Of a stretch of DNA of 64,000 bases, positions 11,101 through 22,375 are shown in pieces. Within the stretch, counting starts at the first letter, position 1, and every line of letters starts with the position of its first letter. Source of the stretch: Ophiura sarsii. Lineage: Eukaryota > Echinodermata > Ophiuroidea > Amphilepidida > Ophiuridae. A program made the position numbers and the translations under genes. Location: assembly GCA_035610835.1 (NCBI GenBank), contig CM069452.1, positions 7,459,109 through 7,523,108 on the forward strand, in the 5' to 3' direction. Below the pieces are notes generated by a model. It was given only the letters and a program-made list of their open reading frames with translations, did not search any database and was not told the origin of the DNA.

Positions 11101-14100
11101 GTAATTTAGGAAGAGAAGGAGGGTGAAAATGATGACATCAAGTTAATTAACCCTAACCTAACTGAGTACTACAAATTACTACGGCTAAGCCTATCACCAG
11201 TCCAAGAGCCTGTGCGAACAGTTTTCGATGGCATAATCAATCGAGCCTATATAGTGAGCGCAGTATACTGCACGGACGAGTAGCTGAGAGCCGTGGCTTG
11301 CCTATGGGGTCCACGGTTTTGGGTCCGGAGGGTCCCCGGTCGGGTCCCGGTGATTTATTTGTTGGTTTTTCTTTAAAAATTGCGATATCAGTTAAAAACC
11401 TGTTTTGGTGGTTAGGGTCGTGCAAATCATAAATACTGGTGTTTCTTTCATGTATTTATGAGCAAATCACAACAATGGTACCAAGAAAAGTAAAGAAAAT
11501 AAGAAATATGATTGACATGCACAGGAGGAAGAAGAAAACCCAAAGTTTCAATTAAATCATGCCATGATCCAAGCCTGGGGGAGTATAGATAAGGTAAAGA
11601 AAGCTCTTTGAAGAGATGAGGCAGAGAGGAGCTTCCATCTTAGTCAATTGAGGAAGTTAACACTTTAATCCAATGCCATGGCACTTGCATATCATAAAAT
11701 ACAAAAGAAGACCAGTGCACACCTGTTTTTTGTTTGTGTTTGTTCGTTGGTTATTTCCAACCTGCAACCCTAGTCAAAATGGTAATTAGTGCTACACAGG
11801 GGACTCTTAAACATTCTTTCCATCTTATATTCACATTAAAGCCAATGTCTCTTGCTTCCATCTGATATGAACTTTTAAAGTTCAATACAAACTTTACTGC
11901 ATCAGGCCAATTTTTCTTTTTTGTGTTGCCCTCAGCAACCGACCCTAAAATATCACAAATTAGGCAAAGAAAAAATCTCATGATCACAAACCCCGCGCCA
12001 AAAGTATGTGGAGTCACTTATGCCACATTACCCTACCCAATTAGTGTGAATTTGTCACCAATTCTTTAAAAAAAAATGGGTCGGTCAGGCCCTAGAATAG
12101 GGGTTTTATTTGTAGCCTTAACTGTTATGCCAGCTCTGCATGGAATCATCAAACAGTTGTCTACTCTCAATTTTATAAATGAAAACAGGGAGCAATAACA
12201 TTTCATTAAATCATATTTCAAGTTTTGTAATTATGATGTTCAGAATTCTAAATTTCAAACATTTCCTGCATTTAGGCAATTAGAATACAGAGAGTATTTA
12301 TAACACACTTTCCATTGACACATTTAGAAACAGACATGTGAACGATGATGTCACTCACCTACCAGTAGCACAACCAAATCAGAGTTGGCGCTAACTCTAA
12401 AATCTCTTGGTCAGAAAAAATCAGTGAAATTTGCAACTAAAACGGGGCATTTTGGACCCTGATACTGCACATAAATCAAATTTTGAGGGTCCTGGTTGCC
12501 AAAGAAGTGTCCATGACCCCGAAATGCTATGTAGCACCAACCCTCGCCAAATTGAAATCAATTTATTGAGATTGATCATTCTGCATTATAGTCTGATTAA
12601 TTATTGAATGAACAAGTTACCACAAGCGTAGACACAGCTACGAGATACATGATTAATGTAGTGCTCTAGCGTGGGTAACCCTAACCATAACCCTATTTGT
12701 TGGTAAAGTGGTCAGATAGAGAATGGTCAGTACATGTTATGGAAACACCCATAATTGTGTTTATTTATTAGTAGCATTATATGGCCCGAGTGTGAACGCA
12801 TCATGCAGCATATGCACCGACTGCTGCTTGGACATAATCTTTATTTACATAATCTTTATTTATTCACGATGTCAACATAAAATAGCTGTTTTTCACTGAG
12901 GCTGTGATAAAGTCGAAACAACATATTTCTTGAATTTAATCAAATACAGCATATAATAAAATAAATTTAATATTTTGAATATGGATAATTACAAAGGATT
13001 CAGTCGTTTAAGACAGTTGATAAATATACTAAGTTTGTACCTTGTTTGGACAAGTTTGGACTTGTTTACGCAGTACGCTATTCTACAATTGTTTGTTCAA
13101 TAATTAATTAGACTACATGGTGACTGGTGAGTATTCTCAAAATTTCACTTCTGAGAAACAGTAAGTGTTTTCAACATTAATTATTCAAGGGGCATCATTG
13201 CAAATTTTCTGAAAACAGCGGTGTACTTCAATTGCCCAAAAAACAGCAAGTTACTTTGAAAGTAATTTAATATCGAAAAAGGCTTAATATCGATAAGTGA
13301 GAAGAAGCAATCCTTACCACCCATGATTTTGGCATTAGCCTTGCCATTAAGGCTGGGTTCCTGGACATGGCGAAAGCTGAGGCAGCCGTTGAGGCTATCC
13401 CAATACCAAAATATGTGTAGGTTGTCCTCACCCTGTTACGTACATACTGTGGCCAAAATCTGCAACATTAACATATGAGGGAACAAAGGAAAGAAGTTGA
13501 CAGGTATGTAAAATTATGCATTGTTATTACATTGAAGTGGCAAACATCTCCACTTTCCAATACAAATCAAACCTAAAACCGTTTCATTTAAAGCTTATGT
13601 ATTTGTCAGCTGGGGTCCTATAAATTCTACCCCACAGCAGCGTAAGTGTTTAACATAATACTATAAATAAGACTTTTCTTTTGTTCTCATGGCAGCCCCC
13701 ATCTGGCTAAGTGAACGCAAGGTGAACTATGAGTGCTGCCGGAACATGAATGTTACAAAAACAGCAATATATAATTAATTATATTGGTTTGGTGAGGAAT
13801 CGAACCTGGTACTCCTGCGTTGGAGCCCTAGAGCATGGCCACTACACTACGCTGGATTAACTGTTAAGGCAAAGTCGTTGATCAAAATGTATTATAGTAT
13901 GGAGTTTGATTTCTTGCCCGTTGCTGATCCCCATACTTCTTTTAAAATAATGGAGCGATTAGCGTTTTTAAACAATGTGAATTGTTCATTAGGACACCAG
14001 ATTCTTGTGAGTGCTTTTCAATCACTATCGCTCCAGTATATTGTGTGCGCTAGAGCTGTGAGACCTGAGCGCAAATTGTTCTATGGTGGTTCTACATGTA

Positions 14101-17100
14101 TGTTCTATCCCTGTTTTAGAATGGTTACAGTCCAAAATGCCATGCGATGCGGGAAGATCATCGAAACTGCTGTGACTCTACCCCATGTGGGGTATAAGCG
14201 TGGCGTCAGGGTTAGAAACTTGGCGAGAATCCGAGAATCCATTCTTAAAAAGATTATTCTAAACAAATAAGCGAGAAGTAGATTCTTGCAAACTTATTAC
14301 ATTTATAACCAACTTAAATGGAGGTCTACACATATGCTGAAACATGATACCAATACCTACTATTCAAGCTACACTACATTCTTGACTTTGATACTGAAAT
14401 AAAGTATCACCCATTCTTGTTGGGTATAAAAGTGACACTGCAGAGATATAACTGTTTTCCTCAGTAAACTGACTGTAACAACTAACACACAGGGATCAAA
14501 ATAAGAGAGAGGAGCTACTGTTAAGACGCTTCTGGTTAACAGATCTTTCCTCAGAACTAGGGGCGATTTCATATCAATCAGGAAAATGAAGGGTGTAACT
14601 GTAAGATAAACAAAGCATTCTGAGAATTAATTCAATTATAGATTTAACCAGGGGGATCTTGAATCATCCGCTTCCAGGGAAAGAAAATCTAATGATGTGC
14701 ATGATTTATTTATTATGCAAATTATCAAGTATAGTCCAAATGGTTTTTACTTTTAAAAAAAATGTGTGATTAAAGGGTCGGGATGGTATTATAATCGCAT
14801 AGGTTTCCGAAGAAAAAATAAGGAGTTTACTTAAAATTCCCTGTATTGCGATTTTGAAGATTTTTTTTTTATCATATGAAAATGTACTAGTTAAATTCAT
14901 TTTTTTTAAAAACTATTTCACAATGAACTGAGATGACCTTTGACCTTGGTATGTGACTGTTCAACTGTTGACCTCGTCAACATCAATTTTTGTTGTTGAA
15001 AATTTCATTTTTTTACAAATATTAGTCGAAAATCAAACTTTTCATTTTTTCATTTTTTTTTTTTAAGTGTTGAGAAAATAAAAATACTCATCAAAATGTT
15101 AAAGATTTTTGTTCCCCGTTTTGGTTACCACAACAAGTACATCTCATTTTAGTTTTGGTACCTGAAAAAAGGGCAAGTGATAACAACAACAAATTGTTGG
15201 CCTAACCTAACACTAACAGCCTATTTTACAACTTGACGTGAGATGAGATGACCTTTGACCTTGCTATGTGACCTTTGACCTCAAATACGATGGTTTCCAT
15301 GAACTTTAACTTTTCAAATGAGACCAAAAAATTAACATGAACTTTAACATGCACATAAATAAACAGATTTTTCTTGAATTCCTGAAGTTACACGTAGGGG
15401 TAGTGGAATTATAATTGAGCATGGGACTTTACTCGGATAATTATGGTAAGTGAATTTTAATACTAGACTTACGCAGCTCTTTCTATTGCACCAACATCTT
15501 TTGACAGTCCCAAACCATAGAAGCAAAGTGCACCAATGCCCACTGCTGCCGCACCTGCAACTGCACCTCGACCAATCACATTCGCTGTGCACAAAAACAA
15601 TGATAGAAATAGAAACTTATTATATTTTAGAATGATGTATTCAGATCATATCACTGTAGGTCTACCATATTTTCTCATTAATAGTTCTCATAATTCTTTA
15701 CCAAACAGATCATTAATAATATCAGAGATTTAGCAAGCCTTTCCGAACGATCAAAGCACTGTTCGAATTGGTTGACAGACACAAAAAAAGGTGGTTGTGG
15801 ACATAAAAAGCATACATTTTTGATGTGGTGGACATAAAAAAGCATATTAAAAGAGCATACATTTTTGATGTCCACCGCTGTACAATACTATGTCCACCAT
15901 CTAAATTTGCTAGACAAGTTCTATATAATAGTATAAGTTTGTTAAATCATAAAAGGGCAGCTACAGAAACAAAATTGATGCTTGAAAATGCCCAAAGTTA
16001 GTTGTGCAGTGACTGGAGACTGTAACCTGCTGGAATGCTGGACAAACAGAAATAGCGGAGTCCCATCTTCATAAATGTCAAGCAAGGCAACATTTTGTCT
16101 TTAAATCTTAACCTTATCAGATGCCCTAAAAGGCTACACCAAAAGGCTACAGTGTGCCAGGAGTGTGACTTTTTGTAGCATTCAGTGAAATCATTATTTC
16201 TTGTGGCTATTCGGGGCATTGAGTAATTGACTCTCCATAGGCATAACATAATTCTGTGGCTATTAACCCCTCCAAGCACTCTATGTACTGTGTGGTAATT
16301 TTGTAGATTCCAGTAATGTAAATTACCTTTTTCAACCATGGTAATATGGGCCGCACAGGGCAATTTTTACTGAATACTTCAAAAAGCCCTGGCAATTTGG
16401 GGTGTATCCTTGGAGTAAGATATTCATGAATTAAGACTAGTTGAAGACTCTTATCACGGAATAAAGCTTTTAATTATTTAAGTGCTAGGCTAATTTTGTG
16501 CAGTCTTACACCAGGGATAAACCCAATTTGGGGCATTGAGTAAATCAGTGATGTGTATGGGTGACTTTTGTGGCTTCCAGTTAATGTCCATAGGTGAGTT
16601 ATTAGGAGGTTTGGGGTTTTAAATGGTCACATGTAGCAACGTGTGAGCAAGCAATGTAATAAGATGGTACCTGATACCTAATGGTGCAAACAGTTAATAT
16701 TCATTTTAAATTGATCAAAGTGTGATAGTTCATGGAAAGTGGGAATAAATAGAAATTGTAAGTGCAATATTTCTGAATTAAGATTGATATTTACTCGATA
16801 TAAAATGGCATTTGAAATCCTACCAAGGTTTGATGGAAGTAAGAAAATATTCAGCTTAAGGGGGGACTTAAGGAAGTTTTTGATTTGATTTTTTGAATTT
16901 TGTGAGTGCTGTAATTATTGAACTATTAATCAAATGTATATAAAAGTATACATTTTTGGAAAGGAAATGGATCAGAGAATCCAAATTTGGGGTCAATTTT
17001 GACCAAAAATTAGATTTTTTGAAAAAAATCACAAAATTCACTTTTTTGACCCAAATTTTTTTGAACAAAGCTAACAAAATATAATTTTGAGTAAAAAATG

Positions 17101-19258
17101 GTCAAATCACTTTATAATGATGTTAAGACACTAATGAAGGGACGATTTTTTTTTTTAAAAACCTAATCTAATATTTTTGAAAATTTTGACCAAAAAGTGC
17201 CAAAAAACGTGAAAAAATTGATTTTTAATTTTTTTTTACACTTTTTTGTCAAAATTTCAAAAAATATTGGATTAGATTTTAAAAAAAATTTTTCGTCCCT
17301 CCAGTAGTGTCTTAACATCATCATCAAGTGATTTGGGGTTTTTTAAACTCAAAATTATGTTTGTTAGCTTTGTTCAAAAAAATTGGGTCAAAAAAGTGAT
17401 TTTTTTTGTGATTTTCTCAAAAAATCAACATTTTTGGTCAAAATTAATGCCAAATTTGGATTCTCTGATCAATTTCCTTTCCAAAAAGGTATACTTTTAT
17501 ATACATTTGAATCATGGTTCAATAATTACAGCACCAACAAACATCAACAAAAAACTTCCTTAAGTCCCCCCTTAAACTAATGCTCCTGAGTCCTGAATGA
17601 CAAAGGTTAATACAGGATTCAAATTTCCCAAAGGCCAACAAAGCTACTGAATCAAATATTGCATTATTTGTACTTGATAGTATTTCATAACTAAAATTAT
17701 TCTTTCACCATTAGTTCAAATAATGTCTTTTGTATTTGGCTTCGAAAATTTATTAAATTTGAGGCATGATTTCATATACTCTTTGGAAATCATAAAGAGT
17801 CCGTCCACTTTTACCAATGACTTCATCTTGATTCAATCATATTCTGGTGATTTGGCATAACTCAATTTACTGAGAGCAAAGACCTAAATCACTGTTATAA
17901 AACCTATATTGACATGACTTGAGTCACTCGAGCCACCTTTATTGTTATCATTAGTACAGTGAAACCTTGTTAACACAAAGTTGCTTGGGCATCAAATTTT
18001 AGTAAGTTTGTGTTAAAAAGAAATTTGTGTTACATTTGGGCAAAACTTCAAAGCATGTTTTGGGTGGACAACATCCTATATATTAGTACACAAATATGGA
18101 CTCTTTATGAGGGAAATGGGGTGAATTATTGCCCCAAGGTGATCTGGAGCCGAAGGCTGAGGGAAAATAGTAGGCTTAGGTCTCCAGATCACCGAGGGAC
18201 AATAGTTCATTTCACCCCATTTCACGAATAAAGAGCAGTCCATATTTGTTTTATATAATGCATGAAAATATATTTGTGTGCGATTTTCATCAAATTAAAC
18301 ATGAAAAAAATCTTACAGGCGAGTCGATCCTCCAAGCCATTATGGCAAAATTGTACGAGGCAGGGCATTGTTTGTCTTTCAAAAAGTACTTTTGACCGCC
18401 TGGTCAATAGTACTTTTTGAAAGACAAAAAAAGACCGGGAAGTGACGTCAAGCATGAAATGGACCAAACTATTTTGTGTTATCTGATGTAGTATCCACCA
18501 ATCAGATGGCTAGAATATTTTCATGCGTTATATAATTAGTACTATTCACTAGTCTACTCACTAGTATACTGGCTTAGGGATATTCTTCCATGCTGGGGAT
18601 CGTTAACCCAAGAGAAACCTAATCTTGCAATATGGATGTGTTCCTTCAATCTATTATCATGGTGCAATCATGGTGAATAATATATTGTTTTTCATAGCAC
18701 AACTAACTATCATAGTGACCTAGTAAGAGCAGGCCTTGAGAAATGGAGAGGGCATGCAATTTGAGGCAATTTGAAAGGGGCACTGTCTTTCTCCAAGGCA
18801 ATTGTGTAATTTAGAATGAAGTGAAAACAGACAGAAATTGAGGACATCAAGGCAACTACATGTAGGTTGGGCATCGAAGACAATTGCCTATGCCTTCAAT
18901 TAATTTGAGCCCCGAGTAAGAGGTTCTATGCATGGGAACTTGAGGTGCGAATCCAAGCACCAGCGGAAACAGTTTTCTTCCCCACACCATTTGAATTCCC
19001 TCTATAATTAATCCCTAATTCAACCCCCAGGGCATTACCTGAGCCAGAAGCTGGTCCTTGCACCATCTCCTTCAGTGTTTTCTTTGACTGGGCCACTCTC
19101 TTTGCACCTAATCTCGTCTGGCTGGCATACCTTTGTACTGGGGTTACTAAATTGACCTTTGACCCAAGACAGGATGTACCAGATCTGTGCAATACTTGTG
19201 TCGATGTGTTGGTCACCCACATGACGACTGGGTATCTTGCTACTCTTGCGGCAAACAT
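5097..19258 (-). CDS. GHITM: Growth hormone-inducible transmembrane protein (GHITM/TMBIM5), complete, 7 coding exons
   Basis: The exons on the minus strand are 19039-19258, 15473-15584, 13318-13459, 10698-10896, 10259-10357, 7215-7386 and 5097-5181. All junctions are GT-AG and agree in codon phase, giving 1029 nt and 342 aa (vertebrate GHITM is about 345). The N-terminus is Arg-rich with few acids (MFAARVARYP), as in a mitochondrial presequence. A hydrophobic multi-pass region follows with family signatures WPQYVRNRV, IRAAWYTAGVVGG, APSDKFLYMGGALG, YGGLILFSGFLLYDTQ and IYMDTINIFIRIATIL. GHITM is an inner-mitochondrial-membrane member of the Bax-inhibitor-1 family, linked in vertebrates to cristae structure and proton/Ca2+ exchange. 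The 5' UTR may continue past an acceptor-like aaacag just before the ATG. Introns are packed with MITEs. Confidence 0.95.
5580..5921. mobile_element. TA-flanked fold-back MITE in GHITM intron 6
   Basis: Inverted arms of roughly 150 bp begin CCTGTCCACCGACCGCC and end GGCGGTCTGTGGACAGG, with TA on both sides (5578-5579, 5922-5923). One arm contains a TGACCTTTGACCC motif (5789-5801). Confidence 0.75.
5922..7214. other. Rest of GHITM intron 6
   Basis: AT-rich intron sequence. I see no coding sequence, RNA gene or clear element. Confidence 0.5.
7215..7386 (-). CDS. GHITM: GHITM exon 6
   Basis: The acceptor is ctttgcag and the donor AATTC|gtaagt. It encodes SMFLAPTSALGSGLYAIS, YGGLILFSGFLLYDTQLIM and DPVNS. 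Confidence 0.95.
8370..9166. mobile_element. TTAA-flanked long fold-back MITE in GHITM intron 5
   Basis: The ends are GGTTGTTCCTATGGC and GCCATAGGAACAACC, with inverted arms of about 150 bp, and TTAA on both sides (8366-8369, 9167-9170). No transposase is present. The small open frame inside (8359-8592) is a by-product. Confidence 0.75.
9670..9889. mobile_element. TA-flanked fold-back MITE in GHITM intron 5
   Basis: The ends CACCCAACAAAATATGTAAG and its inverse are near perfect over about 65 bp. TA flanks both ends (9668-9669, 9890-9891). Confidence 0.8.
10259..10357 (-). CDS. GHITM: GHITM exon 5
   Basis: The acceptor is atttacag and the donor ATAG|gtaagt. It encodes LSCVAACAPSDKFLYMGG and the following LGMGLGVVVVSSI helix. 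Confidence 0.94.
10536..10684 (-). pseudogene. Decayed tandem duplicate of GHITM exon 4
   Basis: Read on the minus strand this is an open frame with ELAWLGFNTLLGDIGSK and then LNRATWYTVGVVEG. It aligns with QFAWLGHSALLGGILAP and IIRAAWYTAGVVGG of the true exon 4, which begins only 13 bases away. The donor is destroyed (GAGGGCAG in place of GAG|gtagg) and no acceptor of its own is visible, so it is unlikely to be spliced. Confidence 0.8.
10698..10896 (-). CDS. GHITM: GHITM exon 4
   Basis: The acceptor is atctacag and the donor GGAG|gtaggt. It encodes GGIAMMGLVMCSGVATMM through RAAWYTAGVVG. Confidence 0.95.
10897..13317. other. GHITM intron 3
   Basis: I find no coding sequence, RNA gene or clearly bounded element in this 2.4-kb intron. 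It is AT-rich with no long tandem repeat. Confidence 0.5.
13318..13459 (-). CDS. GHITM: GHITM exon 3
   Basis: The acceptor is gttgcag and the donor GGGTG|gtaagg. It encodes FWPQYVRNRVRTTYTYF and ends ARLMPKSWV at a codon boundary. Confidence 0.94.
13790..13855 (-). repeat. tRNA-like sequence (SINE head or tRNA pseudogene)
   Basis: On the minus strand an A-box-like TAGTGTAGTGG and a B box GGTTCGATTCC are correctly spaced, with a CCA-like anticodon loop. The acceptor and T stems do not pair well, so a working tRNA is unlikely. Confidence 0.5.
14934..14946 (-). promoter_or_regulatory. DR1-type nuclear receptor motif
   Basis: The plus strand reads TGACCTTTGACCT, an exact direct repeat with one-base spacing of the kind bound by RXR/HNF4-class receptors. 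It sits in GHITM intron 2 in a duplicated context with the pair near 15250. Function is untested. Confidence 0.35.
15249..15281 (-). promoter_or_regulatory. Two DR1-type nuclear receptor motifs
   Basis: TGACCTTTGACCT occurs at 15249-15261 and again at 15269-15281. The surrounding bases repeat those at 14931-14956, so this may be a repeat property rather than an enhancer. Confidence 0.35.
15473..15584 (-). CDS. GHITM: GHITM exon 2
   Basis: The acceptor is gtgcacag and the donor GCTGC|gtaagt. It encodes NVIGRGAVAGAAAVGIGAL and GLSKDVGAIERA. Confidence 0.93.
15585..16859. other. Distal part of GHITM intron 1
   Basis: At 15780-15900 there are short direct repeats of gcatacatttttgatgt type. I see no gene. 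Open frames of 60-120 codons here match no family I know. Confidence 0.45.
16860..17571. mobile_element. TTAA-flanked long fold-back MITE in GHITM intron 1
   Basis: The ends are GGGGGGACTTAAGGAAG and CTTCCTTAAGTCCCCCC, with inverted arms of about 350 bp nearly meeting in the middle, and TTAA on both sides (16856-16859, 17572-17575). A TA duplication with an AGGGGGG end is an alternative reading. Confidence 0.8.
18093..18248. mobile_element. Small fold-back element
   Basis: The arms AAATATGGACT...GGTGATCTGGAG (to about 18150) and its inverse (from 18182) form a hairpin around a 30-base loop. The duplicated target is not clear. Confidence 0.55.
18251..18535. mobile_element. Fold-back MITE with inner palindrome
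   Basis: The ends are TTATATAATGCATGAAAATAT and the inverse of TTATATAACGCATGAAAATAT. An inner near-perfect palindrome (18371-18425) of ttgtctttcaaaaagtac type lies between. It abuts the element at 18093-18248. Confidence 0.6.
19039..19258 (-). CDS. GHITM: GHITM exon 1 (start codon, presequence)
   Basis: ATG is at 19256-19258 and the donor is GGCTCAG|gtaatg. The encoded MFAARVARYPVVMWV, then RYASQTRLGAKRVAQSKKT, is basic and poor in acids, consistent with mitochondrial import. Confidence 0.9.
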
Positions 19259-20296
19259 GATGAAAAATTCTGTTTTTGATATAAAAATAATAAACCTGAT
19301 AACAGTAATTTAAATGTAAGTATTAATCTAGGAGACCAAGTTTTTAGGTGAATTGGCCACTGTACTGTACATGTAGTAACTCAAAGTATTATTATTGCGC
19401 ATGTGTGCTATAAAGTGCTAGCTCAGGGTGATCAAATAATACAATTAATTTAATTATATCTTGAAGTTTGGCTACAAAGAAAAAACCCTGTTCTACAGAT
19501 TTGTGGACTTCTCACAGGTAAGGTTGGTGAATTGCCGATCGGCAAGGCATTTTTTCTTCAGAATTGTTCCATGTCCATGTCCAAAGCCACCTGATCCCAC
19601 GGCTATGTTTTTTGTGTGGATTGGGGGAGGGACAAAGTATGAACTTTTTACCCAACAAAAACCGCCGCAAAACCCCCCGGATTCGATTCCTGGGCCATAT
19701 CCGCACCCCAGCGCCGGGTCCCTAACACTGAGAGCTCTAAGCTCCCAAATTGGTGACTCCCAACTTTAGTAAACTTGGTGTTTTTGGCCTTAAATGATAG
19801 CAAGTGAAAAAATGTCAGACAGAACCTGAACCTGGGACCTACCAACTGAGATTAAAACATTTTTGTCAAGTTGGAATTTGGAGAGGGATTTGGACATACA
19901 TGTAGCAAAACTAGGGTCTTCAATTGGGGGGGGGGGGGGGGGGGGGGAGGGGGTGAGGGGGGATGAGGGGGACATGCCTGTGATTAGGGGGGCATGACCA
20001 ACTAGTTTGTGTATGCACATATTATAGAGTTTGTCATTTCATTTGGGGGGAGTATCAGGGGGCAAGCCGTCTGGCAGGCAGCCCCCCCCCCCACCACCAC
20101 CACCCCCTAGTTACGCCACTGGATTTGGACAAATCAAGGTAGAGCTGGGAATAATTGAGATTTTCCGGAAGAATTGACAGACACACCAGGCAAGATCATG
20201 TGGTGAATTCAGCCACATTGTGAGTTATGTAAAAATTAAGCAGTTGGCTACCATTGAAAAGCGTACGGTTCATTTCGAACAGAAAAATAATGGTTT
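19259..20296. other. Region upstream of GHITM
   Basis: It should contain the GHITM promoter, but no TATA or clear initiator stands out. It also holds tRNA-like B-box fragments (near 19677 and 19830), a long poly-G run (about 19926-19947) and the hAT MITE listed next. Confidence 0.4.
19895..20121. mobile_element. hAT-type MITE with decayed left end
   Basis: The right end is TAGTTACGCCACTG. The flanks are identical 8-mers gatttgga at 19887-19894 and 20122-20129. The left end (CATACATGTAGC) has diverged from CAGTGGCGTAGC. The interior is mostly G and C runs. Confidence 0.75.
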
Positions 20297-20836
20297 AAAG
20301 AGGTCGAAAATAGATTGTCCTGCTGCAGGACAGTTTATTTTCATTCTAAATTTGACACTCTAAAACCATGATTTTGAAGTAATTAGTAACCGTATCACCC
20401 TGTACCTCTGAATGTTTTATAATTTATGATCAGAAATGTAAATCTGCAAGAAAGTCTGCTTTCCAAAAATAAATCAAGGATAGAGGGCGTCCCATGGAAA
20501 AGATCGCATCATATACCTATAACACACGCAATGTTTTAAATATGATGTTGCCCTTGGAGGCAAGGCAATCCTGTTTTTTTTAGGGGGATAAATTGATTTG
20601 ACGGAATAAACCGTATCAGCTTATGCCCCTAAAAGTAAAATACAGGATTGCCAGAGGTAATGTCTGTTTAATGCAGGCATCAATGTGCATCTTGAACCTA
20701 ACCTCCTCAGGGTTGTCAAAGATTAGATTTCTTGCCTATTTATATTTTTGAAGTGGTGAATCTATGGTGAATCTTCACCTAAATTTCAACTTCTCCCATT
20801 TACTATAGTGGCAATCATAATCTACTCTAGTAATAC

Positions 20837-21096
20837 CAGTGGCGTAGCTCAGGGGGGCAGGGGGGGGGGGGGGCAAATGCCCCCCCCCCCCTGACGAAAA
20901 AAACCCGATTTGTGCCCCCGCCCCCCACCACCCTAAAAAAAAAGGGGTGAGAAAAAAAGGAAATAGGAAAAAATGAGAAAAAAGACCGAGGTTATTAGCC
21001 AAATAGAAGGCAAAATTGTACATGTAGTACATTTACTATGCGATTTTTTTGTGACTAAGCGATTTTTTTTTGGACTGTGCGAAATTTTTTGACCTC

Positions 21097-21127
<31 letters not shown>

Positions 21128-21237
21128 ACTTACGTGAATTTCACGAGGTAAGTCACTAGAAAAAAAATTGGGGCAACCTTTTACGAAAATTTTAGAAATA
21201 TTGCCCCCCCCTGAAAAAAATCCTAGCTACGCCACTG
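20837..21237. mobile_element. hAT-type MITE in tandem copy 1
   Basis: The ends are CAGTGGCGTAGC and GCTACGCCACTG, with identical 8-bp duplications agtaatac at 20829-20836 and 21238-21245. The interior is G and C runs plus AT-rich spacer. Confidence 0.9.
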
Positions 21238-21680
21238 AGTAATACGATGGCGGAAGTGACCGAACCCCCTAGCTCAGGCTTTCTCAATAGATTTACTGAT
21301 GCTCCACATTTTAGCAACCAACTATCTACGACTCGAGATACATTGTACCTCTATCAGCCTCTATTAATAAAATCAAAGTGAAGTTGAAGTGAATTGGCTT
21401 AGAATTTCACCTTAAATTTCACGGAAATATTACATTTGTAAAAAAATTTAAACGAATGGCAAGATAGATGAGGAAGAGTAGTATAAGAACAAGCACAAAG
21501 AAGTCATACTTAGGATGGGGAGGATAGTGAAACATGCAAAATACTTCTACTTCTACGTTGTACTCAGCAAAGTTCTTAAGTTATGATGTAACGCAGAGGT
21601 TGACATTGTGTACATGGGAAACGAGGGTGCTAATCAGTGCAGTATAATACAAAGTGCGAGTTTAAAAGGGTCTTCCACAT

Positions 21681-22375
21681 CTATGGATTGGTTGCTGCTA
21701 CTGTTCCCTTGAACACCTCGTAGGATGGTGAAGACAAGGTGCTAGTTGGAAGAGAATTCCACCAGGCGACTGTGCGAGGGAAGAATGAGTAGCGGTAGGC
21801 CTGAATGCGAGACTGGATTGGTTGGTACTTGTTGGTATGGTAAGATCTGGTAGCTGAAGGTGCCATGGGAGTGAGATATAGGTCAGGATTGACAGCCACC
21901 AGCTGGTGCCGAATTGTGCTCATGAGGAAGAGGCTGGATCTTCTATGTCTCTCTTCCAAAGAGACCCCTGTAGCTCTTCAAGCATGGCTGAAACACTCTC
22001 ACGTCGGCGGTACCTGTGGAGGACGAATCGTACAGCTCTGCGTTGGATGTTCTCAATTCTAGTGGTGTCTTTCTTTGAGTATGGATTCCATATAGCACAA
22101 CAGTATTCAAGGTGGGGGCGCACTAGGGTAAAATAGGCCCGTTCTTTTAGCTTCTTAGAGGCTCCTCTCAGGTTTCTACGAATCAGCCCTAAAATCTTGT
22201 TGGCTCTACAAGCTGTGGCTCCGTTGATGTGTTTGGACCATGACATGGTGGTGGTTAACGTCAGGCCAAGGTAGGGGTAGTCGTCCACTGAAGTGAGGGT
22301 GTTGCTTCCTAGCTTGTAGTTAACGTTGGTGAATGGTGGTGTTGCGGCAGAGAGTGAATTTCACATGGAGTGACA
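21681..22375 (-). pseudogene. LINE reverse transcriptase C-terminal fragment (Jockey/CR1-like), copy 1
   Basis: Two overlapping minus-strand frames (22288-21920 and 21959-21681) are parts of one protein split by a frameshift near 21945. The first reads YLGLTLTTTMSWSKHI, LVRPHLEYCCAIWNPY and IQRRAVRFVLHRYRRR. The second reads RRSSLFLMSTIRHQL and SFFPRTVAWWNSLP. This is the thumb and C-terminal region of Jockey/CR1-type polymerases. The palm with the catalytic Asp residues is absent. An in-frame TGA lies upstream of 22350. Confidence 0.85.

Noticed and set aside
13790..13855. Functional tRNA-Trp-like gene
   Set aside because: A and B boxes are present but the acceptor and T stems do not pair, so kept only as a tRNA-like repeat.
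13878..14270. 130-codon open frame in a GHITM intron
   Set aside because: No recognisable family and no conserved motif. It lies antisense to GHITM within its intron, and an open stretch of this length is possible by chance.
16868..17563. Lys/Phe-rich frames on both strands
   Set aside because: They are the two arms of the fold-back MITE at 16860-17571.
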